The notes beneath the pieces were generated by a model that had not been told where the DNA came from, did not search any database, and saw only the letters and a program-made list of their open reading frames with translations. 64,000 nt of DNA, taken from CAWCAW01 sp963793645. GTDB taxonomy: Bacteria; Actinomycetota; Acidimicrobiia; Acidimicrobiales; UBA8190. A program made the position numbers and the translations under genes. Below, one piece after another: positions 44,061-52,254 of the stretch (the first letter of the stretch is position 1; each line of letters opens with the position of its first letter). Location of the stretch: the NCBI GenBank assembly GCA_963793645.1, contig CAWCAW010000004.1:310001-374000 (forward strand), read 5' to 3'.

Positions 44061-45238
44061 GTGTCGACGCCACGCCGGCCATCGGCGATCCGGAGTTCTT
44101 CGCCGGCGACCCGTATCCGGTCCTCGCTGATCTCCGCCAACGCTGTCCCGTCGACTGGCGCCACGACGATGGGTATTGGGTGGTGACGAAGCACGCTGAC
44201 ATCCAAGCCATGAGCCGCGATCCGCAACGGTTCTGCTCGAGTCAGGGCGTGTTGCTCGCTGATCGAGACCGGCAGGTAGCGTCGGATGAGTCGCTGCTCT
44301 ACCTCGACCCCCCCGGGCATGCCAAGTACCGCCAGCTGGTCAGCCGGGCATTCACCCCGAGACGGGTGGCGGCTTTGGAGCCTCGCCTGCGAGAGCTCAC
44401 CGTGGCGCTGTTGGATCGCATCGACCCCGAACATCCGGTCGACGTGGTGAAAGCGGTGACCGCTCCCCTGCCTCTGGCCGTGATCTCCGAGCTGCTTGGT
44501 CTACCCCCCGAAGACGCCGAGGACTTCCAGCGGTGGTCGGACGCCATCATGGAAGCAGCCACCTCCCTCAATGACGAAAACGCCGCGCTGGCACTCGAGC
44601 TCTTCGTCTACCTCGAAGGACAGCTCGAAGCCCACCGCGCCGATCCCCGCGACGATTTGCTCGGGGCGCTCCTCGTCGCCGAAGTCGACGGTGAGCACCT
44701 TTCCCAGCAAGAGCTCCTGGGTTTCTGCATGACCCTTTTGGTGGCCGGCAACGAGACGACTCGTTCACTCATGTCAGGTGGCGTCGTCGCTCTGGCCGAG
44801 CACCCCGACCAACGGGCCCGCCTCGTGGCCTACCCCGAACTCATGGCCAGTGCCGTAGAAGAGATGTTGCGTTGGGTGACTCCGATCATGGCCATGGCGC
44901 GCACCACCACCGAGCCGGTGCAGATCGGCGCCACCGACGTCGGGTCGGGGGAATATGTCCTCATGGTGTACGGCGCCGGCAATCGTGACGAAGACGTCTT
45001 TGCTCCTGACGCCGATCGATTCGACGTGAGACGGGTGCCGAACCCTCATCTGTCGTTTGGATTCGGGGAGCACTTCTGCATCGGCGCCGGACTGGCTCGA
45101 CTCGAAGCCAGGGTCTTTTTCTCCGAGCTTCTGGCCCGCTGGCCCCACTACGAGCTGGCCGGCGACATCGACCGTCGCCCCTCGACGCTCTTTCGTCAGT
45201 TCGGCTCCGTCCCAGTCATCTTCGAGCCGCCTTCATAA
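44057..45238 (+). CDS. Cytochrome P450
   Basis: 393 aa, soluble bacterial class. The I-helix motif is LLVAGNETTRSL, the ExxR motif is EEMLRW, and the heme loop is FGFGEHFCIGAGLARLE with the axial Cys. RYR or similar redox partners are not in the window, so a ferredoxin from elsewhere must supply electrons. The ATG overlaps the CruF-like stop as ATGA, so the two are translationally coupled. Hydroxylation or oxidation of an isoprenoid made with CruF is a reasonable guess, not shown by sequence. Confidence 0.94.
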   Translation: MSVDATPAIGDPEFFAGDPYPVLADLRQRCPVDWRHDDGYWVVTKHADIQAMSRDPQRFCSSQGVLLADRDRQVASDESLLYLDPPGHAKYRQLVSRAFTPRRVAALEPRLRELTVALLDRIDPEHPVDVVKAVTAPLPLAVISELLGLPPEDAEDFQRWSDAIMEAATSLNDENAALALELFVYLEGQLEAHRADPRDDLLGALLVAEVDGEHLSQQELLGFCMTLLVAGNETTRSLMSGGVVALAEHPDQRARLVAYPELMASAVEEMLRWVTPIMAMARTTTEPVQIGATDVGSGEYVLMVYGAGNRDEDVFAPDADRFDVRRVPNPHLSFGFGEHFCIGAGLARLEARVFFSELLARWPHYELAGDIDRRPSTLFRQFGSVPVIFEPPS

Positions 45239-45263
45239 CGAAAGCGGGGCCCCAGCAGAAGCG

Positions 45264-46160
45264 TCAGGGGGACGCCGACCGAGCCGCCCACCATGGGGAG
45301 AGGTCGAGCCCCGGGTAACGGCGGCCCACCCCGGCCAGCGTCTCGTCGGTCCAAAAACGATGGCCGGGAGCCGGGAAGCCCAAGACGGCCAGCTGCCTGG
45401 GCGTGGCACCTTGGACAAAGGAGTGCCACTCGGGCGCGAAGCCCTTGAAGGGCCACGCTTGGTACCCGCCCCATTCCATGCCGGCGTCTTTGTACGACAC
45501 GTGCAGCATGAAACGGGCCCGGCTGGGCTCGGTGAAATCGACGGAGCGGTGGTACACGTCGGGGCGGTACACGACGATCGAGCCCGCCGGCGCCGACGCG
45601 TCGGAAGGGTCGTCATAAAGCGCCCCGTAGTCGGCCACATTCAACGTGTGCTCCTCCACAGGCACAAGACTCGTGCGCCGGCGCGACACGAATCGCGTGG
45701 CACCGTTGTCAGACCTGACGTCATTGAGGTAGATGAACGTCTCCATCTGGTGGTAGCCCGGTTCCGGGCGAGGCACGGTCAGCGTGTGGTTCGGATAGTC
45801 GACATGGAGCAGCTTGTTGTAATCCGAAGGCTGGCCCGCGTACTTAGCGCTGACGATGGCCAGGTACATCCGGACGTCGTGGGCTCCGAGCAAGGTCTGG
45901 GCCAGATCGATCATGACGTCGCTCACCACCAAAGCATTCAACGACCGGCTGCGAAACGGGAACTCCGGCCACAACGCGTCCCACGTCCGCCACTTGTCGA
46001 GGGTGGCGTCCGCACCCGCCATCTCCTCGGCACTCGGAAACATCTTGGTGAGGGCGTTTTGAGCCGGAGCCAGGACATCTTCGGGAAAAGCCCGCTCGAG
46101 CACGAACCAGCCGTCTTCATCCCACGCGTCGCGCATGGAGGTGCTCAAGGCGTCGTTCAT
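45264..46160 (-). CDS. Phytanoyl-CoA dioxygenase (PhyH) family Fe(II)/2-oxoglutarate oxygenase
   Basis: 298 aa. The iron facial triad is visible: His and Asp in LLHVDYPNHT and the distal His in PDVYHRSVDF. DEDGWFVLERAFPEDVL is the PhyH N-terminal signature and PAGSIVVYRP precedes the distal His. Family members hydroxylate fatty acyls, small metabolites or natural products. The gene ends the leftward unit that starts at the iron box, 14 bp after the uncharacterised protein. The start at ATG 46160 is preferred over a frame-open start 63 bp earlier. Confidence 0.88.
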   Translation of the reverse strand: MNDALSTSMRDAWDEDGWFVLERAFPEDVLAPAQNALTKMFPSAEEMAGADATLDKWRTWDALWPEFPFRSRSLNALVVSDVMIDLAQTLLGAHDVRMYLAIVSAKYAGQPSDYNKLLHVDYPNHTLTVPRPEPGYHQMETFIYLNDVRSDNGATRFVSRRRTSLVPVEEHTLNVADYGALYDDPSDASAPAGSIVVYRPDVYHRSVDFTEPSRARFMLHVSYKDAGMEWGGYQAWPFKGFAPEWHSFVQGATPRQLAVLGFPAPGHRFWTDETLAGVGRRYPGLDLSPWWAARSASP

Positions 46161-46174
46161 CGTTCGCCCATCGG

Positions 46175-46873
46175 TCAAAACAGCGGGGACCAGGTGCTCG
46201 TGCGCAGCAGCTTGCTTTCCCACTGGTCGCGATACGCCAATGCATCGTGCATGAACTGGCCCGGGGCCCGGTGCTCACGGGGTGTCTCGTTGGCCAGCAG
46301 GTGCACCAGCACCTCGTGATTGACGATCTTCTGCATCAAGATGGCTTCCTTGCGCCGGCCGGCTCCGAAGGCGACCTGGAACACCGCCTGGATGTCGAGC
46401 AAGGACGAGCCGCGTTCCACCATGGGCCGGTAGTAGCCCGTCTCCCAAAACGAGACGTAGTCGTCGACGGCGACATGGGGCCATCCGGTGTCCTCCATGT
46501 ACAACGACGGGGCGTGCTCGGCACCGTCGGCGGGCACAGAGGAAAACGCCACCTCCTGCAGCGGCGACCACGGCACGGGAACCAACATCTTGGCGCTGAC
46601 GTCATGACGCATCTCGTCGCAGCGCCGCGCCCAGTCCCGCAGATCGCCGCGCAGGACTCGCTGCGAGAGGCGCTCCCAGGCGGCGCCGTCAGGCACGGCC
46701 GAGATGGTGACGATGTGGTACGCGGGTCCGCTGCCATGGGCGTGGTGACAGAACCACAGGAGCCGACCGTCGTCGCCGCCGGCCAGGACGGGCATGAACT
46801 CGTCGCGATAGGCCGCCTCGAACTCGTCTTCATAGGCGCCACGCACATGATGGACCTCGTGCAAGAACAGCAT
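46175..46873 (-). CDS. Uncharacterised NIPSNAP-like (dimeric alpha/beta barrel) protein
   Basis: 232 aa. The two halves look like tandem ferredoxin-like modules: first MLFLHEVHHVRGAYEDEFEA with HIVTISAVPDGAAWERLS, and second SPLQEVAFSSVPADG through FQVAFGAGRRKEAILMQKIV. This pattern fits the NIPSNAP/antibiotic-biosynthesis monooxygenase superfamily, but the match is weak. Several His in the first strand-helix (LHEVHH, CHHAHG) could bind metal. It is placed between the aldo/keto reductase and PhyH genes on one strand. Function unknown. Confidence 0.65.
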   Translation of the reverse strand: MLFLHEVHHVRGAYEDEFEAAYRDEFMPVLAGGDDGRLLWFCHHAHGSGPAYHIVTISAVPDGAAWERLSQRVLRGDLRDWARRCDEMRHDVSAKMLVPVPWSPLQEVAFSSVPADGAEHAPSLYMEDTGWPHVAVDDYVSFWETGYYRPMVERGSSLLDIQAVFQVAFGAGRRKEAILMQKIVNHEVLVHLLANETPREHRAPGQFMHDALAYRDQWESKLLRTSTWSPLF

Positions 46874-46925
46874 CAGTCGCCTTTCGTCGCCCGTTGACTC
46901 GAGCAGCACGAAGATAGCCCTCCGC

Positions 46926-47786
46926 TCAGCCGGTGGGCATGGGAAAGATGAGTTCCTCCTGCTGGGCGGCCTCAATGGCGTCGCGTTCGTGTTGCGCGTC
47001 TTGCCCTGGCAGCTCGTTGGCGGCGGCCAAGACAGTGGAAAGCAAAACACGATCGCCCGGTGTGCACAGCGCATGGACCCCGGGCTGAGCCAGTGCGAAA
47101 CACACGCAGCGCTCCACATCGGCCGGCGAGGTATAGGGCTCGTACCAGGTGCCCGACGTGTGGACCCGCTCTCCCCAGGGCCGGGCCGCCAGCGCCTTTA
47201 TGGCCATGACGCCGACATCGCGCATGGCGGCCTCGGCCAACAAGGCCTGGGCATTGCGTCGGTACGTGTCATGGGCCCACAGTCGGGCGTTAACGGGGAA
47301 CATGACGGTGTCGAGGTCATAGCGCCGCAACGCCTCTAGGTGGGCAACGGGGGCGTCCATGTCGTGCCCGGTGATACCCACCCACCGACACAGTCCTTCG
47401 TCCCGAGCGGCCATGATGGCGTCGAGCGCCTCGGACCTGGCCTCGAGCTCGGCCACACTCGTCACCGCGTGCAGCTGGTAGAGGTCGAAGTACTCGCAAC
47501 CAAGCAGACGAAGAGACTCCTCAAGCTGGGCCCTCACTCCAACGGCGGAATGACGCAATGTCTTGCACGCCACGAAAAGCTGGTCGCGCACCGGAGCCAC
47601 GCACGGCCCGAGTAGCTCTTGAGCCCGCCCGTACTGGGGCGCCACATCGAGGTGATTGACGCCGGCGTCCAGGGCGGCGCCAAAGGCCACATCGGCGGAC
47701 TGGGCATCACCATCCCAAAACGCGGCCCCACCGAGCACGGCCACCGACGATTGGTGATTGGTGCGTCCCAAACGCCGGGTCTGCAC
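46926..47786 (-). CDS. Aldo/keto reductase
   Basis: 286 aa, starting at GTG 47786. Catalytic positions are present: Asp and Tyr in NHLDVAPQYG, Lys in FVACKTLRHS, His in DLYQLHAV. The C-terminal cofactor region is IKALAARPWGE and the end is shorter than in the long AKR group. It would reduce a carbonyl with NADPH. It begins 21 bp after the FbpC-like ATPase, so it may belong to the iron operon. The substrate is not known. Confidence 0.88.
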   Translation of the reverse strand: MQTRRLGRTNHQSSVAVLGGAAFWDGDAQSADVAFGAALDAGVNHLDVAPQYGRAQELLGPCVAPVRDQLFVACKTLRHSAVGVRAQLEESLRLLGCEYFDLYQLHAVTSVAELEARSEALDAIMAARDEGLCRWVGITGHDMDAPVAHLEALRRYDLDTVMFPVNARLWAHDTYRRNAQALLAEAAMRDVGVMAIKALAARPWGERVHTSGTWYEPYTSPADVERCVCFALAQPGVHALCTPGDRVLLSTVLAAANELPGQDAQHERDAIEAAQQEELIFPMPTG

Positions 47787-47807
47787 AGCGGCACCGTAGC
47801 GCGTCGT

Positions 47808-48998
47808 CTATGGCCTGTCGCCGCCCGGGGCCGACCACGCCATGACAGGTCCCAGCGCACTGATCTCAACTTCGGCCCCGTGCTCGAAACGGGGCGACCC
47901 CGCGGCGCGCGCCACCAGGTGCACCTCGCGAGCCGACGTGCGGGGGACGACGGCCAGCCGGATGGTGGCATCGTGGCCGTGGAAGTCGTAACCGATCACA
48001 CGCGCCAGCGTTGTGTCCCCCTCCCCGCCGCCGGGTTGGGTGCCCGTGTCGGTGATCTCGTTGAGCACCAAGTGCTCGGGGCGGACCAGGACTCGTACGG
48101 GTCCGCCGGCAGCGCGATGATTGCCATCGAGCTGCAAGCGGCCGAGGATCGTGTCGACGGCGCCTCCACCGGCGACCACGGCGCCGTCGAGGAGATTGGC
48201 CGAACCGAGGAAGGTGGCCAGCTCCTCGTCGACGGGCTTGAAGTAGAGGTCGCGTGGGGTCCCGTACTGGGCGATGCGCCCGTCGCGAAGGACGGCCAGG
48301 CGATCGGCCAACGACAGGGCCTCGTCCTGGTCGTGGGTGACGAGGATCGCCGTGGTGCCCGCCTCGGCCAGCGTGCGGCGCACGTCGGACCGGACGCTCG
48401 ATCGCATGCTGGCGTCAAGCGAACCAAACGGTTCGTCGAGCAACACCACGCGCGGCTTGATGGCGAGCGCCCGCGCCAGCGCAACGCGCTGTTGCTGTCC
48501 ACCTGATAGCTGATGGGGGAAACGTTTACCCAGACCACTCAGCCCCACCGTCTCCAGCAACTCCTCCACCCGCCGCCGTCGCCCCCGATGACGAGAGCCG
48601 TCGCGGTGATGACGCTCGCGGCGTCCTTCGACCCGTCGCGCCTGACGTCGAGACCCCCCTTGGGCCCGGCCATGCCAATGACTGTGCAGTCCGAAGGCGA
48701 CGTTGGCCTCGACGGTCAGATGGGGGAACAAGGCCGCTTCTTGGGGGACGTAGCCGATGCCTCGTTGCTCGGGCGGGACATGGACATCACGGTCTTCGAC
48801 CGTCACACCCCCCAGGAGCACGCGGCCCCCGTCGGCCCGTTCGAAGCCGGCCAAGATGCGCAGCAACGTCGTCTTGCCGCTGCCCGACGGACCGAGCACG
48901 GCGGTGAAGGATCCGGCCGCAACGGTGAGGTCGATGCCGACGAGTACAGGCACAGGCCCGAATGACTTGGACAGGTCCTCGACCACAACGCTGGTCAT
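47808..48998 (-). CDS. fbpC: Fe(III) ABC transporter ATP-binding protein (FbpC-like)
   Basis: 396 aa. Walker A GPSGSGKTT (36-44), Q-loop Q86, signature LSGGQQQR (164-171), Walker B VVLLDEP (184-190) and LVTHDQDEA are intact. The C-terminal TOBE domain follows. Between AFGLHSHWHG (about 106) and RRRVEELLE (about 142) lies a 35-residue Arg/His/Gly-rich segment that the usual family lacks; it falls between Q-loop and signature, a helical lobe that contacts the permease. The ATG overlaps the permease stop (ATGA). It energises Fe(III) import. Confidence 0.9.
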   Translation of the reverse strand: MTSVVVEDLSKSFGPVPVLVGIDLTVAAGSFTAVLGPSGSGKTTLLRILAGFERADGGRVLLGGVTVEDRDVHVPPEQRGIGYVPQEAALFPHLTVEANVAFGLHSHWHGRAQGGSRRQARRVEGRRERHHRDGSRHRGRRRRVEELLETVGLSGLGKRFPHQLSGGQQQRVALARALAIKPRVVLLDEPFGSLDASMRSSVRSDVRRTLAEAGTTAILVTHDQDEALSLADRLAVLRDGRIAQYGTPRDLYFKPVDEELATFLGSANLLDGAVVAGGGAVDTILGRLQLDGNHRAAGGPVRVLVRPEHLVLNEITDTGTQPGGGEGDTTLARVIGYDFHGHDATIRLAVVPRTSAREVHLVARAAGSPRFEHGAEVEISALGPVMAWSAPGGDRP

Positions 48999-50635
48999 GA
49001 CGTCACCGAGGCGCGCGACGGCAAACGATCGAACCACCGCCCGAGAATGATGCTCGGGACCCCGGCGATGGCGATCATGACCAAGGCGAACGGAGCCGCC
49101 TGGGAATAGGCGAGGTTCTGCTGGTAGGCCCAGAACTGGGTGGCCAAAGTCTGCACACCCGTGGGCACCAGCAACAAGGTAGCCGTGAGCTCGGTCACTC
49201 CGGAGAGGAACACGAGGCAAAAGGCGGCCATCAGGCCCGGTCCGATGATGGGCAGCGTCACCCGCAGGAGTACGCCCAGGCGTCGTTGGCCCAGCGAACG
49301 ACCAACTTCCTCGAACGTCACCGGCGCCTGGCTCACCGACGCTCGCACGCATACCAAGGCCAGAGGGAAGAACAACACGGCATAGGCGAGGATAAGCATG
49401 GGGGCCTTTTGGTACATGAACCCCCCCAAGTACCTCTCCGTAAAGTACGACAGCGCCAAACCGACGACGACGCCGGGTACGGCCAAGACGATGTAGGTGC
49501 TGCGCTCGAGCAGCCGGGTCCAGCGACTCGAGTGACGGATGGAGAGCAACGCCACCGGTAGGGCCATCACGGTAGACAAGGCCGCCGCCAAGGCGCTGTA
49601 CGTGGCCGTGTGATAGGCGGCGGACACGAGTGAGGATCCCGTGATCGACGATTGGTTGCCCTCGACGATCCAGTAGACACACGACCCGATGGGAACGCCG
49701 ACGCTCAGGGCGACGAGGCTCGCCATGGCCACGATGACAGGGCCGGTGGCCCGACCGAGGCGAGCGGGTGAGGCGACGCGCTGGGCGAAGGACCCCGAAC
49801 GGCTCACCCGTCCTTTGCCCCGAGCCGATGCATCTCCTGCGAGCAGAACCAAGCTCAAGACGACAAGCACCAGGGACAAGCCACAGGCACTCGAGACGTT
49901 GAACGACACGTTGTACTCCGTGAAGATCTCGGTGGTGAACGTCCGGTATCCCAGGATCTCGAAAGCGCCGTACTCGGCTAGCAATACCAACGCCACCAAG
50001 AGACAGCCGCCCATGATGGCCCCGCGCGCCTGTCCGAGGGTGATGCGGGCGAAGGTGCGAAATCGTCCCACCCCGAGGCTACGAGCCACCTCTTCCTGGC
50101 CGGGATCGGCCCCTCGCAAGCTGGCCGCCACCGGCAGGTAGACGAGGGGGTAGACGGCCAGCGTCATCACGATCACCGCGCCCCGGAAACCCTGCACCCA
50201 CGTCGTGAGCGACGCCCACCCGAAGCTCACGACGAAATCGGGGATGGCGACCGGCAACACCACAAGGACCGCCCAGATCCGGCGGCCCGGAAGATCCGTG
50301 CGCTCCACGAACCACGCCGCCGCCACACCGATGACGGCGCAGAGGACGGTCACCACGATCGTCAACCTGATGGTGTTCCACAACAACGTGAGGGTCAGCT
50401 GGCGAGCGATGTCCTTGGCCACCGGGTGCACGCCGGCGCCGCGCGCCTCGATGAGCAGGAAGACGAGGGGCAGGGCCAAGATGACAGCCACGACCAAGGC
50501 CGTGGTGCGTAACCCCCAGGGTCGGTCATGGAGCCGTAGCCGGCGTTGCCCACGGCGTGGCGGGACGACACCGGACCCCGCCACGGGTGACTCGCCTGGC
50601 ATGGGACCGGGCTCGGTCACCGTTGAGGTCGCCAT
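48995..50635 (-). CDS. fbpB: Fe(III) ABC transporter permease (FbpB-like, two-domain)
   Basis: 546 aa with twelve membrane helices in two homologous halves, as usual for FbpB/SfuB permeases. EAA-type loops that contact the ATPase are present in each half: EEVARSLGVGRFRTFARITLGQ and FEEVGRSLGQRRLGVLLRV. The long charged N-terminus (1-40) is Pro/Arg rich and cytoplasmic. Coupled by overlap to the ATPase; about 48 bp from the binding protein. Confidence 0.92.
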   Translation of the reverse strand: MATSTVTEPGPMPGESPVAGSGVVPPRRGQRRLRLHDRPWGLRTTALVVAVILALPLVFLLIEARGAGVHPVAKDIARQLTLTLLWNTIRLTIVVTVLCAVIGVAAAWFVERTDLPGRRIWAVLVVLPVAIPDFVVSFGWASLTTWVQGFRGAVIVMTLAVYPLVYLPVAASLRGADPGQEEVARSLGVGRFRTFARITLGQARGAIMGGCLLVALVLLAEYGAFEILGYRTFTTEIFTEYNVSFNVSSACGLSLVLVVLSLVLLAGDASARGKGRVSRSGSFAQRVASPARLGRATGPVIVAMASLVALSVGVPIGSCVYWIVEGNQSSITGSSLVSAAYHTATYSALAAALSTVMALPVALLSIRHSSRWTRLLERSTYIVLAVPGVVVGLALSYFTERYLGGFMYQKAPMLILAYAVLFFPLALVCVRASVSQAPVTFEEVGRSLGQRRLGVLLRVTLPIIGPGLMAAFCLVFLSGVTELTATLLLVPTGVQTLATQFWAYQQNLAYSQAAPFALVMIAIAGVPSIILGRWFDRLPSRASVTS

Positions 50636-50683
50636 GGTTGTGGTCTCTCGAATCCCCCGGACGACTCTACGCCGGTGAACTTC

Positions 50684-51751
50684 TCAAAGCAGGCCCGACT
50701 GCTTCAATAGCGCGATGGCGGTGCTTCCGTCGCCCAGCTCGGGCACCGTGATGTTGATCGGCTGCAAGTTGGCGAATGGTGTCTCGGGTTGGGCCGTCAA
50801 CACCCCAGAGGCAATGGGGTACTCGAAGCTCTCCGAATGCGCAATGATCTCCTGGCCTTGGGCGCTCGTCAGGAAGGCGAGGAACTTCTGAGCCGCCGCT
50901 GTGTGCGTGCTCGACTCGATCACGGCGGCTCCTGAAACGTCGATGACGTAGCCGGGGTCATGGGGAGCGAAGTACGCGATTTGCGAATGCACGCTGGATC
51001 GCCCGATCTCCGCCCCCAGCCGGTACCAGTAGTACTGGTTGACAACTCCAAAAGCCACCGCCCCCCGATTGACTTCGTCGGCGATCGTCTCGTTGTCCGG
51101 ATACACGTGGTTAGCGGCGTTGGCCTTGATCCCTTCGAGCCAGCGCAAGGCGGCGTCTTGACCATAGGTGCGCACCACCGAGGTGACGATGGGTTGAAAA
51201 TCGGTCTCCCCCGGTGCCACCGCCAGCTTTCCCTTGTAGCGCGGATCGGCCAGCTGCAGCACCGATGTCGGTAGGGCGCTCTTGGCGATAAGGGCGGGGT
51301 TGTAGATGAGGACGCTCACCCGGGCCGAAACTCCCTCCCAGTCCCCTTCCGGAGAGTTGAACTGCGACGGGGTATGGGCCAGCGTCGATGAGTTGACGGC
51401 GGCGAGCAGGCCTTTGTTCTGGAGGAATTCAAGGGCCGGCGAGTTCTCCGTGAAGATCACATCAGCAGGAGAATGAGAGCCCTCGGCGACGATCTGGTCG
51501 GCCAGGGTGTCTTCGTCGTCGTTGCGGACGTTGACAGTGATTCCCGTCTTCTTCTCGAACGCGGAGATCAGCGAATCGGCGGTTTGCTCGTGCTGGCCGT
51601 TGTAGAGGGTGATCGACGTGCTCGATGCGCCCGACGATGCGCATGCGCCCAGCCCCAGGGCGCCCACCACCAGCAGCCCCACGGTCGCAGTGGCATGGCG
51701 CCGTTGTCCTGGGCGCGGGATCGCGCGCCGCCGCCGGCTGAGCCCGATCAT
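50684..51751 (-). CDS. fbpA: Fe(III)-binding lipoprotein (FbpA/FutA-like)
   Basis: 355 aa. An Arg-rich N-terminus and hydrophobic segment end at the lipobox LGLGAC, so it is tethered outside the membrane. ITLYNGQHEQTADSLISAFEKKTGI is the class-F binding protein opening. Tyr residues expected to coordinate iron are visible in VVNQYYWYRLG; VIFTENSPAL and NPALIAKSALPTSVLQLAD fit the fold. Captures ferric iron for FbpBC. Its start overlaps the upstream lipoprotein stop by four bases. Confidence 0.92.
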   Translation of the reverse strand: MIGLSRRRRAIPRPGQRRHATATVGLLVVGALGLGACASSGASSTSITLYNGQHEQTADSLISAFEKKTGITVNVRNDDEDTLADQIVAEGSHSPADVIFTENSPALEFLQNKGLLAAVNSSTLAHTPSQFNSPEGDWEGVSARVSVLIYNPALIAKSALPTSVLQLADPRYKGKLAVAPGETDFQPIVTSVVRTYGQDAALRWLEGIKANAANHVYPDNETIADEVNRGAVAFGVVNQYYWYRLGAEIGRSSVHSQIAYFAPHDPGYVIDVSGAAVIESSTHTAAAQKFLAFLTSAQGQEIIAHSESFEYPIASGVLTAQPETPFANLQPINITVPELGDGSTAIALLKQSGLL

Positions 51752-52209
51752 CCGGCTGCTCCCGGGCAGATGGCGTTGACGGCCGTGGCGGCCCGTGTTT
51801 CTTCAGCGTTGGCCGACGCCGATCCGTTGGTGTCGTACACGGCGCGGAAGGCGGCGTCGAGGTGGTCGGCGGCCGAGCGCAGGGACGGATCGGTGAGGTG
51901 CAGCTGGGTGACGGGGAGGATCTGCGCCTCGGCATAGCCGACCGGGTCGGCGGTCGGGTCAGGTCCGTCACTGAGCACCGCCGAAAGGTGCTGACACTCG
52001 ACGCGTAACGCTTGGCCCCCGGTCACCGCCGTCGAGCTGCACCCGCTGCTCAGGGCGGCGACGCTCCCCAACACGATCAACCCGGGAGCCCACCAGCGGG
52101 CCGAACGCCCTATCGGCGCCAGCCGGTCCGGGCGCCCTGGGCCACGGTTTTGCGACGAAGGACCAGGTCGTAGCCCTAACCACCCCGGGCACCCGTCGTC
52201 GAGCCGCAT
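51748..52209 (-). CDS. Small lipoprotein, first gene of the iron operon
   Basis: 153 aa at most. A long Arg/Pro/Gly-rich N-terminus precedes a hydrophobic run (APGLIVLGSVAALSSGC) with a lipobox-type Cys. The mature part of about 95 residues is helical (EAQILPVTQLHLTDPSLRSAADHL) with a closing AICPG Cys. The ATG at 52209 is only seven bases from the iron box, with no ribosome-binding site, so the transcript would be leaderless or the real start lies later. The function is unknown; a role in iron capture follows only from context. Confidence 0.65.
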   Translation of the reverse strand: MRLDDGCPGWLGLRPGPSSQNRGPGRPDRLAPIGRSARWWAPGLIVLGSVAALSSGCSSTAVTGGQALRVECQHLSAVLSDGPDPTADPVGYAEAQILPVTQLHLTDPSLRSAADHLDAAFRAVYDTNGSASANAEETRAATAVNAICPGAAG

Positions 52210-52215
52210 TAATAG

Positions 52216-52234
52216 TTAGGTTAGCCTTACCTAA
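52216..52234. promoter_or_regulatory. DtxR/IdeR-type iron box
   Basis: TTAGGTTAGCCTTACCTAA is a 19-bp interrupted palindrome differing by one base from the DtxR/IdeR consensus as I recall it (TTAGGTTAGSCTAACCTAA). It lies seven bases before the first codon of the lipoprotein-fbpA-fbpB-fbpC unit and after the end of the MFS-cNBD gene. An iron-loaded DtxR-family repressor bound here would silence iron uptake when iron is plentiful. Confidence 0.9.
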
Positions 52235-52254
52235 GTTCTAGCGGCAAGTAGCTT

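Noticed and set aside
49002..49682. An N-terminal extension of the FbpC-like ATPase
   Set aside because: It overlaps the permease gene antisense in codon pattern and lacks ABC motifs; the ATG at 48998 overlaps the permease stop as expected.
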